The notes beneath the pieces are model-generated. The model ran no database searches, was not told the origin of the DNA, and saw only the letters and a list, made by a program, of their open reading frames with translations. The translations under genes and the position numbers were made by a program. A stretch of DNA of 22,711 nucleotides from an uncultured Bacteroidales bacterium (GTDB taxonomy: Bacteria; Bacteroidota; Bacteroidia; Bacteroidales; UBA932), in contig CAJOMB010000007.1 of the NCBI GenBank assembly GCA_905235615.1, forward strand, positions 1-22,711. Reading direction: 5' to 3'. Positions 14,238 to 22,711 of the stretch are shown one piece after another. How positions within the stretch are numbered: position 1 is the first letter of the stretch; every line of letters starts with the position of its first letter.

Positions 14238-17200
14238 ATGAAAGCAAAGAAATTACTTCTTGCGCTGCTTGGAATGGTGACGGCACTCTCCCTGAGCGCC
14301 CAGACTACCGTTAAAGGTATTGTCACGGACGAGACGGGAGAACCCCTTATCGGCGCCGGTGTCATGGTGGAAGGAACCACCACGGGCACCATCACCGGTA
14401 TCGACGGCGATTATGTCCTCACCGTTCCCGAGAATGCAGTGAATCTGGTTTTCTCCTTCATCGGCCTGGCGGAACAAGTTGTTCCCATTGCCGGTCAGAC
14501 GGAGATCAATGTGGTCCTGAAGGCCGATCAGACCTTCCTGGACGAGGTTGTGGTGGTGGGTTATGCCACCGTCAAGCGCCGCGACCTGCTGGGTTCGGTG
14601 TCCTCCGTGGGTGCCGACAAGCTGGCCGAGCAGCCCGTGACCTCCGTGTCCCAAGCCCTCTCCGGTAAGATGGCCGGTGTTTCCGTGGTCACCACCGAAG
14701 GCGACCCGGACGCCGACATCAAGATCCGTGTGCGTGGTGGTGGTTCCATCACCCAGGACAGCAGCCCGCTGTATATCGTGGACGGCTTCCCGGTGGAATC
14801 CATCAACGACATCTCCTCATCGGAAATTGCCTCCATCGACGTTCTGAAGGACGCTTTCTCCACGGCCATCTACGGTTCCCGCGGTGCCAACGGTGTAGTG
14901 ATTGTGACTACCAAGAGCGCGGAGAAAGGCCAGAAGATTTCCGTGAAACTCAATGCCTACTATGGTCTCAAGACCATGGCCAACAAGAATGCCATCCAGG
15001 CTATGGATGCGGAGAACTTCGTGAAGTTCCAGTATGAGTTGGCCACCATCCGCGGCAATGTAGATAACAACTACACCCCGTATTTCGGTTCCTTCGACGA
15101 CATTGACCTGTACAAGGGCCTGCCCACCAACAACTGGGTGGACGCCGTCTTTGGAAACACCGGTTCTTCCTTCAGCATCGACGGTTCCATTTCCGGCAGC
15201 GGTGAGAACTACAACTGGACGCTGGGTTATGCCCATCTGGGCGACAATGCCATCATGTCCGGTTCCAACTACACCCGTGACAACTTGAATTTCAAAGGTA
15301 ATTTCAAGACTTCCAAGACCACCAGCGTTGACGTGAACGTGCGTTACTCCAAGATCAACGTGCGCGGCTCCGGAGCCAACGGTATCAACGACCAGGGTTC
15401 CACCGCCGGTAACGGCCGTCTCAAGCACGCCGTGGCCTATGCACCCATCCCCGTGGCTGCCACTTCCTCCGATTCCGACCTGGAGCAGGACTATGGCGAC
15501 AACGCTCCGCCGCTCCAGTCCGTGGCCGACAACGACTCCAAGCGTGTCCGTAAGACCTGGAATGCCAACGCGGCCTTCAACTGGACCATCATCGACAATC
15601 TGAAACTCAAGATTGAAGGCGGTCTGGAAGACTACCGTCAGGGTGACGACCGTTTCTACGGCCTTACCACTTACTATGTGGCCAACAACTCCACGGTGAA
15701 GAATACTCCTTCCACCCAGCACAAGGAAGCTTTCCGCACCCGTTATCGTAATACGAACACCCTCAATTACGATTTCGCCGATGTGATCAAGAATCCCGAC
15801 CACAGCCTGAACGCCCTCTTGGGTGAGGAAATGACCATCACCAAGAGCAACACCATTACGGATATGGTGGATGGTTTTCCTACCTTCTACGATGCCCAGA
15901 TGGCTTGGAACTTCATGGCTTCCGGTACGCCGGCTTCCTCCAACAACCAGATCAGCGCCGACGACAAGCTCCTTTCCTTCTTCGGCCGCGTGAACTACGA
16001 TTACAAGCACAAGTACTCCGTTGGCGTTACCCTCCGTGCCGATGGTTCCTCCAAGTTTGCCCGCGGTCACCGCTGGGGCTTCTTCCCCTCCGCCGCCGCA
16101 TCCTGGACCATTTCCAACGAGCCTTGGATGGACGCTTCCCACAGCTGGTTGGACCAGCTCAAGCTCCGTTACAGCTTCGGTACTGCCGGTAACAACAACA
16201 TTCCTTCCGGTCAGCTGATGAAGGAATATGCTTCCTCCACCACTTCGTGGCTTTCCATGACCAACAACATCTTCACGGCCGGCAAGATTCTGAACAACCC
16301 GGATCTGACCTGGGAAACCACCTATACCCATAACCTGGGTCTGGACTTCTCCTTCTTCCAGAGCCGTCTGAGCGGTAGCATCGAGGTTTATCAGAACGAT
16401 ATCAAGAACCTTCTGATCAACTTCCCCATCCCCGGTTCCGGTTATGACAGCCAGTACCAGAACATCGGCTCCACCCGCAACCGCGGTGTCGAGCTCACGC
16501 TCAACGCTCCCATCATTTCCAAGAAGGATTTCTCCCTGAATATCGGCGGCAACATCGCTTACAACCAGAACACTGTTACCAGCCTTGGCGGTCTGGAGTC
16601 CATCATGGCTCAGTCCTATTGGGCTTCCACCGAAATCGGTGACGACTACATTGTTCAGGTGGGACAGCCTTTAGGCAACATGTACGGTTACGTAAGCGAC
16701 GGCATGTACACGGTGAACGACTTCACCTATGACGGTGCCAAGTGGGTGCTCAACGAAGGGGTGGTGGACTGCTCCTCCATCCTGGGCGCTTCCTACATGC
16801 GTCCCGGCGCTCCCAAGTTCAAGAATGTGGACGGTTCCGGGGACAACAAGGTCACCAATGCTGACCGCACCGTCATCGGAAAGGCCACTCCGGACTTCAC
16901 CGGCGGTTTCAACCTCTCCGGTTATGTCCACGGCTTCGATTTCAGCGCCAACTTCAACTTCATGATCGGCAACCAGGTGTACAACGCCAACAAGGTGGAA
17001 TTCACCTCTTCCCGTAAGTACTACAACCGTAACCTCCTCAATTCCATGGATGTGGCCAAGCGCTGGACCAATATTGACTGGGCTACCGGCGAGGAAATCA
17101 CCGATGCCGCCACGCTCCAGAGCGTGAACGCCGGCAAGACCATGTGGAATCCGGCCGTCGGCAACGCCATCTTCAGCAGCTGGGCTGTGGAGGACGGCTC

Positions 17201-17441
17201 CTTCCTGCGTCTGCAGAGCGCCACCATCGGCTACACTCTTCCGGAAGACCTCACCAAGAAAATCTACATCCGCAAACTCCGCATCTACGTGACCGGAACC
17301 AATCTGTTCTGCCTCACCAAGTACAGCGGATATGACCCCGAAGTGGACACCCGCCGTGCCACTCCGCTCACCCCGGGCGTGGATTACTCCGCATATCCTA
17401 AGAGCATCGGCTTCGTGGCCGGTATCAACCTCACTTTCTAA
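14238..17441 (+). CDS. susC-like: SusC-like TonB-dependent outer membrane transporter
   Basis: Imports pectic oligosaccharides across the outer membrane with TonB energy, working with the SusD partner as a lid. The 1067 residues start with a Sec signal peptide ending SLSAQ, then a carboxypeptidase-regulatory-like domain (about 25-110: VKGIVTDETGEPLIGAGVMV). A TonB-box-like DEVVVVGYATVKRRDLLGSV follows, then a plug domain (about 115-225) with the SusC hallmark SPLYIVDGFPVESINDI and YGSRGANGVVIVTTK, and a beta-barrel ending INLTF with a terminal Phe as usual in barrels. No N-terminal signalling extension is present, so it is not a sigma/anti-sigma transducer. SusD follows after 12 bp. Confidence 0.96.
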   Translation: MKAKKLLLALLGMVTALSLSAQTTVKGIVTDETGEPLIGAGVMVEGTTTGTITGIDGDYVLTVPENAVNLVFSFIGLAEQVVPIAGQTEINVVLKADQTFLDEVVVVGYATVKRRDLLGSVSSVGADKLAEQPVTSVSQALSGKMAGVSVVTTEGDPDADIKIRVRGGGSITQDSSPLYIVDGFPVESINDISSSEIASIDVLKDAFSTAIYGSRGANGVVIVTTKSAEKGQKISVKLNAYYGLKTMANKNAIQAMDAENFVKFQYELATIRGNVDNNYTPYFGSFDDIDLYKGLPTNNWVDAVFGNTGSSFSIDGSISGSGENYNWTLGYAHLGDNAIMSGSNYTRDNLNFKGNFKTSKTTSVDVNVRYSKINVRGSGANGINDQGSTAGNGRLKHAVAYAPIPVAATSSDSDLEQDYGDNAPPLQSVADNDSKRVRKTWNANAAFNWTIIDNLKLKIEGGLEDYRQGDDRFYGLTTYYVANNSTVKNTPSTQHKEAFRTRYRNTNTLNYDFADVIKNPDHSLNALLGEEMTITKSNTITDMVDGFPTFYDAQMAWNFMASGTPASSNNQISADDKLLSFFGRVNYDYKHKYSVGVTLRADGSSKFARGHRWGFFPSAAASWTISNEPWMDASHSWLDQLKLRYSFGTAGNNNIPSGQLMKEYASSTTSWLSMTNNIFTAGKILNNPDLTWETTYTHNLGLDFSFFQSRLSGSIEVYQNDIKNLLINFPIPGSGYDSQYQNIGSTRNRGVELTLNAPIISKKDFSLNIGGNIAYNQNTVTSLGGLESIMAQSYWASTEIGDDYIVQVGQPLGNMYGYVSDGMYTVNDFTYDGAKWVLNEGVVDCSSILGASYMRPGAPKFKNVDGSGDNKVTNADRTVIGKATPDFTGGFNLSGYVHGFDFSANFNFMIGNQVYNANKVEFTSSRKYYNRNLLNSMDVAKRWTNIDWATGEEITDAATLQSVNAGKTMWNPAVGNAIFSSWAVEDGSFLRLQSATIGYTLPEDLTKKIYIRKLRIYVTGTNLFCLTKYSGYDPEVDTRRATPLTPGVDYSAYPKSIGFVAGINLTF

Positions 17442-17453
17442 TCCGCTACAGAC

Positions 17454-19304
17454 ATGAAAAAGATTGCATATATCCTTTCTGCGGTGATTGTTGCCGCCAT
17501 GGCGGTTTCCTGCGAGAAATTCCTGGATTCGGAATCCCCGTCCACCTTTGACTCGGCTTCCGTGTATTCCAACTACTCCCTCACGGAGAATACCATCTTC
17601 TCCATTGCCCAGAGCTTTGGTGAAACCAACAACTACCGTGGCCGTTACCTCAGCTGGATTGGCCTGAACAGCGATATCGAGTGGTACAATACCTACAAGC
17701 CCACCGATGAGAAGTATCAGATTGCCGGCTATGCCCAGCTGCCCAACAACAGCCAGCTGAACCTGAACAACGGACCGTTTGCCAAGATGTACGAGGCCAT
17801 TGAGCGGGCCAACCTGTGCATCGAGGGTATCCGAGAGTATGGCAATCCCGGGGAAAATGCCGATATGGCCTATCTCCTGGGTGAAGCCCTGACCCTCCGT
17901 GCCATGATTTATTATGACCTGGTACGTGCCTGGGGAGATATCCCGGCCCGTTTCACTTCCACCACCTCCGAGACCATCTACAAGGAGAAGGTGAGCCGTG
18001 ACGAGATTTTCAAGCAGCTTCTGGCAGACCTTGAGGAGGCCATTCCCTATCTGCCCTGGCCGGGTGCCACCGCCGCCACTTCCCGTACCGACCGCGTGAA
18101 CAAGATGTTCGCCATCGGCCAGTATGCCCGTATCGCCCTCATGGCCGCCGGCTATGCCCAGCGTCCGGATGACGGCATGGTGGGTACCGGAGACCTGGGA
18201 ACCAACCGCAAGACCAACGATCCCGACTTGCAGGCTTCTGTCCTTTATCCCAAGGCCCTGACGTACCTGAAGGATGCCATTTCTTCCCAGACGGCTTCCC
18301 TGGAAGACTTCGAGACCTATTGGAAGAACCAGAGCAACCAGGATAACCTGCAGGCAGGCCCCGGGCATGAGACCCTCTTTGTAATTCCGTTCTCTGATGG
18401 CCGCGGCCGTTGGAACTACACCTTTGCCGTCCGTTCCGAGGGCTCCAGCTATGCCGGTGGTGCTACGGTAACCCGTGGCGGTGATGCCGGCCCTGTCCCT
18501 ACCATGTGGTTCAAGTATGACGCCCAGGATGTCCGTCGTGACATCAGCTGCGTGAACTGGCGCTGGAACGAGAACGACGAGCAGGAACTGGTGGGTATCC
18601 AGAAATGGTACTTCGGCAAGTATCGTTGGGAATGGCTCACGAAGAACCCTTACAAAGGCGGCAACGATGACGGCATCAAGCCTGTTGTGCTCCGCTATGC
18701 CGATATCCTTCTGATGGCCGCCGAGATGGCCAACGAGCAGAGCGACCTGGATTATGCCAAGGATTGCCTGTTGGAGGTTCGCCTGCGTGCCTTCCCGAAC
18801 GACCTGGACCGCGGCGCTTACGATTATGTGAGCGGCATTACCTCCAAGGATGACATGTTTGACGCCATCGTGGACGAGCGTGCCTTCGAATTCTGCGGAG
18901 AAATGACCCGCAAGTTCGACCTCATCCGCTGGGGCATGCTCAAAGAGAAGATGGACCAGGCCAAGTCCGAGATGAAACAGCTCCGTGACCGCACCGGCAT
19001 CTTCGCCGATGTGAACCACCTGGGTGAATACGGTGACGTTTACTGGCAGCTGGACGGCAACAAGCTTGTCATCTACGGTTTCAACGGTGAGGCTGTGAAG
19101 CCTGCCGGCGCCTGGGAGAAGAAGGCCGATTATTTCGGCAAGACGGTTGACAGCAAGGGTGCCGATACCGGCTTGTATAACGAGCTGGTTGAAGGCATCT
19201 ACTACCAAAATCCCGAGCAGTACATGTTCTGGCCCATTTACAATGATACCATGACCAACTCTCAGGGCAAGATTAAGAACGACTATGGCTACGAAAGCCT
19301 TTAA
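17454..19304 (+). CDS. susD-like: SusD/RagB-like outer membrane glycan-binding lipoprotein
   Basis: Surface lipoprotein that binds oligosaccharides and closes over the SusC barrel. The 616 residues start with a lipoprotein signal (MAVSC, Cys20) and EKFLDSESPS, typical of SusD N-termini. Family landmarks are the TPR-like RAMIYYDLVRAWGDIP near residue 150, RYADILLMAAEMANEQ near residue 415, and VDERAFEFCGEMTRKFDLIRWG towards the C-terminus. Its ligand is taken to be pectic from the neighbouring enzymes; binding residues cannot be picked out from sequence alone. It lies 12 bp after SusC and 12 bp before the next surface lipoprotein, so all three should be made together. Confidence 0.95.
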   Translation: MKKIAYILSAVIVAAMAVSCEKFLDSESPSTFDSASVYSNYSLTENTIFSIAQSFGETNNYRGRYLSWIGLNSDIEWYNTYKPTDEKYQIAGYAQLPNNSQLNLNNGPFAKMYEAIERANLCIEGIREYGNPGENADMAYLLGEALTLRAMIYYDLVRAWGDIPARFTSTTSETIYKEKVSRDEIFKQLLADLEEAIPYLPWPGATAATSRTDRVNKMFAIGQYARIALMAAGYAQRPDDGMVGTGDLGTNRKTNDPDLQASVLYPKALTYLKDAISSQTASLEDFETYWKNQSNQDNLQAGPGHETLFVIPFSDGRGRWNYTFAVRSEGSSYAGGATVTRGGDAGPVPTMWFKYDAQDVRRDISCVNWRWNENDEQELVGIQKWYFGKYRWEWLTKNPYKGGNDDGIKPVVLRYADILLMAAEMANEQSDLDYAKDCLLEVRLRAFPNDLDRGAYDYVSGITSKDDMFDAIVDERAFEFCGEMTRKFDLIRWGMLKEKMDQAKSEMKQLRDRTGIFADVNHLGEYGDVYWQLDGNKLVIYGFNGEAVKPAGAWEKKADYFGKTVDSKGADTGLYNELVEGIYYQNPEQYMFWPIYNDTMTNSQGKIKNDYGYESL

Positions 19305-19316
19305 TACTGACGCATT

Positions 19317-22300
19317 ATGAACTACAAGAATATTTTGAAAGTTTCCCTGGCGGCACTCTCATCCCTGGCTGTGCTCGCAGGTTGCGCCAAGAAGGAATTC
19401 AGTGAAGTCACTGAACTGTCCCTGGCCCGTTGCTTAGAGCCGCAGAATCTGAGCGCCCGGGTGGACGCCACCACCGGTGACAACGTCACCTTCGGCTGGG
19501 ATGTGAACAAAGATGCCGGTGAGTACCTGCTCACCGTGTACACGGACGAGAATTTTACCACGGAGGAGAATTCCTGGACGCTGGCGCCCGGCGAGGTTCC
19601 CTTCACCACCCGTCTGACGGCCGACCAGAAATACTGGTTCACCGTTTCGGCTTACAGAGTGGATGCCGACGGTTTCAAGCTGAACGGTACCGAATCCCAT
19701 CTGGCTGTGTATGACGGCTCCGTGAAGACGTATGCCGTAAAGGACAACCTCTTCCCGGAAATCACCGCCCGTACGGCTACATCCGTGACCTTTGCCTGGA
19801 GCACGGAAATCTCCGACGCTGACGAGGTGACCGAGATTCAGGCTGTTCCCGTGAAGGGCGGCGAGACCGTGAAGCATACCATTACGGATGCCGAGCGTGC
19901 AGCCGGAAAGGCCACTATTGAAGGCCTCACCGCTTCCACCGAGTATCAGGTAACCCTCTTCTACATGAGCGCCTCCCGCGGTTCCAAGGATGTTTTCACC
20001 ATGGCCGAGAAGGGTTCCGCCACCGTTCTTACCACTTCCGACGAGCTGAAGACAGCCGTTGTTAGCGGTGGTGAGTACTATCTGGCCTACAATGAGGCCG
20101 GTTACTCCATGGGTACGGCCAAGCCTGCCGCCAGCCTCTCGCTGAAGGGCGAACTGGGTCCCGATGGTTCCAAGCCTGTCGTGTCCGGCAAGGTAGAGTT
20201 GACAGCTGATCTCACGGAGGAGAATGCCGTTCTCTACTTCGAGAGCATCCAATTTGACGGCGCCGCCGGTTCCCGTATCGTGGAACACACCGGAGGTTCT
20301 CCTGTCGTGAGCAGCATCTCCTTCGTGAACTGCGACATCACCAACTTCATGGCCGGTTTCTTCTATGGGAACAACGACAACGTGGTGAAGATTGGCACGT
20401 TCAAATTCGATTCCTGCGACATGTACGGCATCCTCGGCAGCGGCGGTGATGCGGTGGATATCCGCAAGACCACCGAGATTGACGAGATTGTCTTCGTGAA
20501 CAATACCCTGTACGACGGTATTCGCACCTTCTTCCGCATCGATGCTTCCGACGCCATCAAGATCGGCCACATCGACTTCGAGAACAACACCGTGAAGAAC
20601 ATCGCCACCATCGACGATGGCAACAACCGCGGCGTCTTCGCCGTGCGCGTCCCGCATGAGATGACCTTGAAGAACAACCTGTTCCTGTGGGAAGACGGCG
20701 GCAAGTCCGGTGAAGACACCGACCGCTGCCAGCTCTTCCAGGTGAATACCAATACCGTGGTCCCTACCTTCCGGTCCGCCTCCGGCAACTACAGCTATGC
20801 CCAGGGCAAGGATTTCTTCACGCAGGTATCGGCCCAGGCCGCCGGTTTCGTTTCCATGAACGTGGATCCCTGCTACAACTCCAAGGGCAACTTCTTCCAG
20901 CTGGCCGCCCAGGATCTCATCGAAGGTCATGTGGGTGCTTCCAAATGGTGGATTCCTTATGCGGAGAAAGAAGAAGACCTCACGCAGAACGTGATTACCG
21001 AAGCCCATACCTGGAATCTCCAGAACGCCAGCCTCTTCGCTGGTGATGTGAAGAACTCCCGCGTGCGTGACGAACTCATGCTGGTGGGTACCGAGGCTAC
21101 TCCGCTCAATGCCGATGGCGGTATCAACTTCACCAAGGCTTCCGTCCTCACCCGCAAGGGTGTTCCCACCGAAGGTTATCTCTCCTTCAAGGTGAACAAG
21201 GCCGGTTCTGTGGACATGCTGCTGGCAGATCCCGACAAGACGGGCGCTTCCGTAGTGGTGGCCCTTTACGATGACAACGGCCTGGCCGTCCAGGGTGGTG
21301 CCGTGGCTTCTTCCGCCAATCCCGAGGTGCAGAAGATTGTGGTTCCCGAGGTAAAGGGCGAAGGTACCATCTACCTCTATTCCACCGGCGCAGTGTCCAT
21401 CAACCTCCTGGCCTGGAGCGAGGACGTTCTGGCCGGCAACAGGGTGCTGGAAACCCCGAAGCCCGTTGTTGAGCCGGTTACCATTCAGGAAGGAGAGGCT
21501 GCCGATGTTACCATCACCTGGGAAGCCATCGACAACGCTGCCAACTATATCGTTGTCTTCAACAAGCGCGCGCAGGAGCCTCAGACAGAGCTGAGCTTCA
21601 CTGTTCACGCCGAGGAGATTGCCGAGTTGAAGGCCGGTCTGTACACCTTTACCGTGCAGGCTCTGCCTCGCGAGGACGATATCTATTATATTGATTCCGA
21701 GAAAGGTGCCGCCTCCTTCGCCATCCAGCCTAAGGGCGGTGAGGAGCAGGTGGAAGTCACGCTCACCTGGGACTTCTCCGACGCCGACTGGCAGGCAGAG
21801 TTGGCCAAAATGGGTGCCGCCAATACGGATATCACCAGCGCTGATTTCACGCTGAACGGTCTGCATGTCTTCTGGTCCAGCAAGAGCAAATACAACACCA
21901 CCTTCCTGCAGTGGGGCGGCAAGAGCAGCGGCGAAGATCGCTATGTGAGCTTCACCGCTCCTGAGCAGGGTACGCTGAAGGTCTGGGCCTCCAACACCGG
22001 CAACAGCGAAGACCTGACACGCATGGTCACGGTGGCCGTGGGGGATGATATCCAGTCCCTGCCCGGCGGTTATGCCTCCGGTGAAGGTCCCGTGGAGGTG
22101 GAGTTCAGCGTCAAGGCCGGGGAAGTGAAGATATATCCCACCGGAAACGGCCTGCGCTTCTACAAGATCGAGTTCACCTATATGTCGGGCGCTCCTGCCG
22201 CCGTCGAGTACGACTGGGACTTCAGCACCTCAGACTGGCAGGAGTTTTTTGCCACCCTCGGCCCTGTCAACACCGACATTGCAACGGCTGATGCCAGCTT

Positions 22301-22634
22301 TGACGGTCTGCACCTCTTCTGGTCCAGCAAGTGCAAGTACAACACCACCTTCCTGCAGTGGGGCGGCAAGAGCACCGGCGAAGACCGCTATGTGAGCTTC
22401 ACCGCGCCCGACCAGGGCACGCTGAAGGTCTGGGCCTCCAACACCGGAAACAGCGAAGATCTGGAACGTAAGGTGACGGTGGACGTGGACGGTGACGTCC
22501 AGTCCCTGCCCGGCGGTTATGCCTCCGGTGAAGGCGCCGTGGAAGTCGAGTTCAGTGTAAAAGCGGGCGAAGTGAAGATTTATCCTACCGGAAACGGCCT
22601 GCGCTTCTACCACATCTACTATACCAATCAGTAG
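19317..22634 (+). CDS. Large surface lipoprotein with FN3, beta-helix and duplicated C-terminal modules (SusE/F position)
   Basis: Probably a cell-surface pectin-binding protein; no catalytic site is recognised. The 1105 residues start with a lipoprotein signal (VLAGC, Cys23). In order I see two FN3-like domains (about 38-140 and 147-240), a right-handed beta-helix (about 250-540, with repeats such as ISFVNCDITNF, FKFDSCDMYG, IVFVNNTLYDG, IDFENNTVKNI), and a beta-sandwich (about 560-705). A third FN3-like domain follows (about 716-802), then two near-identical 149-residue-period modules from Trp818 and Trp967. The beta-helix resembles the DUF4957/DUF5123 proteins found next to SusCD in Bacteroides pectin loci (from memory). 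The last gene of the operon in this window; a possible terminator follows. Function in binding is inferred from position and architecture. Confidence 0.85.
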   Translation: MNYKNILKVSLAALSSLAVLAGCAKKEFSEVTELSLARCLEPQNLSARVDATTGDNVTFGWDVNKDAGEYLLTVYTDENFTTEENSWTLAPGEVPFTTRLTADQKYWFTVSAYRVDADGFKLNGTESHLAVYDGSVKTYAVKDNLFPEITARTATSVTFAWSTEISDADEVTEIQAVPVKGGETVKHTITDAERAAGKATIEGLTASTEYQVTLFYMSASRGSKDVFTMAEKGSATVLTTSDELKTAVVSGGEYYLAYNEAGYSMGTAKPAASLSLKGELGPDGSKPVVSGKVELTADLTEENAVLYFESIQFDGAAGSRIVEHTGGSPVVSSISFVNCDITNFMAGFFYGNNDNVVKIGTFKFDSCDMYGILGSGGDAVDIRKTTEIDEIVFVNNTLYDGIRTFFRIDASDAIKIGHIDFENNTVKNIATIDDGNNRGVFAVRVPHEMTLKNNLFLWEDGGKSGEDTDRCQLFQVNTNTVVPTFRSASGNYSYAQGKDFFTQVSAQAAGFVSMNVDPCYNSKGNFFQLAAQDLIEGHVGASKWWIPYAEKEEDLTQNVITEAHTWNLQNASLFAGDVKNSRVRDELMLVGTEATPLNADGGINFTKASVLTRKGVPTEGYLSFKVNKAGSVDMLLADPDKTGASVVVALYDDNGLAVQGGAVASSANPEVQKIVVPEVKGEGTIYLYSTGAVSINLLAWSEDVLAGNRVLETPKPVVEPVTIQEGEAADVTITWEAIDNAANYIVVFNKRAQEPQTELSFTVHAEEIAELKAGLYTFTVQALPREDDIYYIDSEKGAASFAIQPKGGEEQVEVTLTWDFSDADWQAELAKMGAANTDITSADFTLNGLHVFWSSKSKYNTTFLQWGGKSSGEDRYVSFTAPEQGTLKVWASNTGNSEDLTRMVTVAVGDDIQSLPGGYASGEGPVEVEFSVKAGEVKIYPTGNGLRFYKIEFTYMSGAPAAVEYDWDFSTSDWQEFFATLGPVNTDIATADASFDGLHLFWSSKCKYNTTFLQWGGKSTGEDRYVSFTAPDQGTLKVWASNTGNSEDLERKVTVDVDGDVQSLPGGYASGEGAVEVEFSVKAGEVKIYPTGNGLRFYHIYYTNQ
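21768..22631 (+). repeat. Tandem duplication of a C-terminal module within the surface lipoprotein gene
   Basis: Two in-frame copies with a constant offset of 447 bp (149 codons), 21768 to about 22187 and 22215 to 22631. Both encode WDFS...W, then SSKxKYNTTFLQWGGKS, YVSFTAP, GTLKVWASNTGNSEDL, SLPGGYASGEG and YPTGNGLRFY. Several stretches are identical or nearly identical at DNA level, pointing to a recent duplication or gene conversion. Confidence 0.9.
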
Positions 22635-22646
22635 TGATTATTTTCA

Positions 22647-22688
22647 AAGGGGGCCGGGCCTGACCGCTCGACCCTCTTCCAATTTTTT
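22647..22688 (+). terminator. Possible intrinsic terminator after the pectin operon
   Basis: AAGGGGG (22647-22653) can pair with CCCTCTT (22672-22678) with one G-U pair. A small inner stem CGG/CCG lies in the loop, and six T residues follow at 22683-22688. The stem is imperfect, so this is a moderate call supported by its place 12 bp after the last stop codon. Confidence 0.4.
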
Positions 22689-22689
22689 G

Positions 22690-22711
22690 TAATTTTGTAC
22701 ACAAAATAAAA
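22690..22711 (+). promoter_or_regulatory. Possible promoter and small palindrome for a gene beyond the window
   Basis: TAATTTTG (22690-22697) fits the TAnnTTTG -7 box. ATTTTGT and ACAAAAT (22692-22698 and 22701-22707) form 7-bp inverted arms around two bases, partly covering that box, as an operator might. I see no clear -33 element upstream and the next gene lies outside the window. Confidence 0.35.

Noticed and set aside
16671..19208. Very long antisense open frame across SusC and SusD
   Set aside because: It spans two well-supported genes and their gap, with low-complexity Val/Gly/His-rich sequence typical of a shadow frame.
19434..21866. An 810-codon antisense frame opposite the surface lipoprotein
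   Set aside because: Same shadow pattern, no motif or promoter; the plus strand has a signal peptide and clear repeats.
1..22711. tRNA, rRNA or riboswitch
   Set aside because: I looked in the gaps and found no cloverleaf or known riboswitch core; almost all the sequence is coding.

Overview
The window looks like chromosomal DNA from a GC-rich member of the Bacteroidales (Bacteroidota). The reasons are a SusC/SusD pair, lipoprotein signal peptides on almost every secreted protein, Bacteroides-type promoters (TTTG, about 19-20 bp, TAnnTTTG) and weak Shine-Dalgarno signals. A genus cannot be named safely from sequence alone. The main content is a complete pectin utilisation locus joined to the intracellular end of the galacturonate pathway.

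Region 1 (1-1371) is untidy. It starts with about 300 bp of intergenic palindromic repeats. Next comes a small helix-turn-helix ORF without a convincing start, and then an MgtC/SapB-type membrane protein gene split by a frameshift. A perfect 13-bp inverted repeat overlaps the predicted promoter of that gene. Region 2 (1416-3497) is a GH3 lipoprotein glycosidase that converges, with no spacer, on the next operon.

Region 3 (3498-6247, minus strand) is a three-gene operon in the order LacI regulator, 2-keto-3-deoxygluconate (KDG) kinase, KDPG aldolase. This is the order of the kdgR-kdgK-kdgA part of the Bacillus subtilis kdgRKAT operon. It turns KDG from pectin into pyruvate and glyceraldehyde-3-phosphate. 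A 54-bp double-hairpin repeat sits between the kinase and aldolase genes.

Region 4 (6321-22634, plus strand) is the pectin locus: a GH43 lipoprotein, then a tight series of GH28 polygalacturonase, a fused CE12-CE8 esterase, GH105 unsaturated uronyl hydrolase, PL1 pectate lyase, SusC, SusD and a 1105-residue surface lipoprotein of beta-helix plus repeated C-terminal modules. The first four of the series overlap by ATGA. Inferred flow: surface lyase and esterases cut and de-esterify pectin, SusCD imports oligomers, GH28 and GH105 finish them, and the KDG operon consumes the product.

Control: three CAAACGTTTG-centred palindromes mark a likely LacI (KdgR-like) regulon. One lies between the divergent lacI and GH43 promoters, one just upstream of the GH28 promoter, and one inside the GH28 coding start. 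The most unusual observation is that the same type of double-hairpin repeat found between the kinase and aldolase genes also lies in frame inside the GH105 gene, adding about 12-18 residues to the protein.
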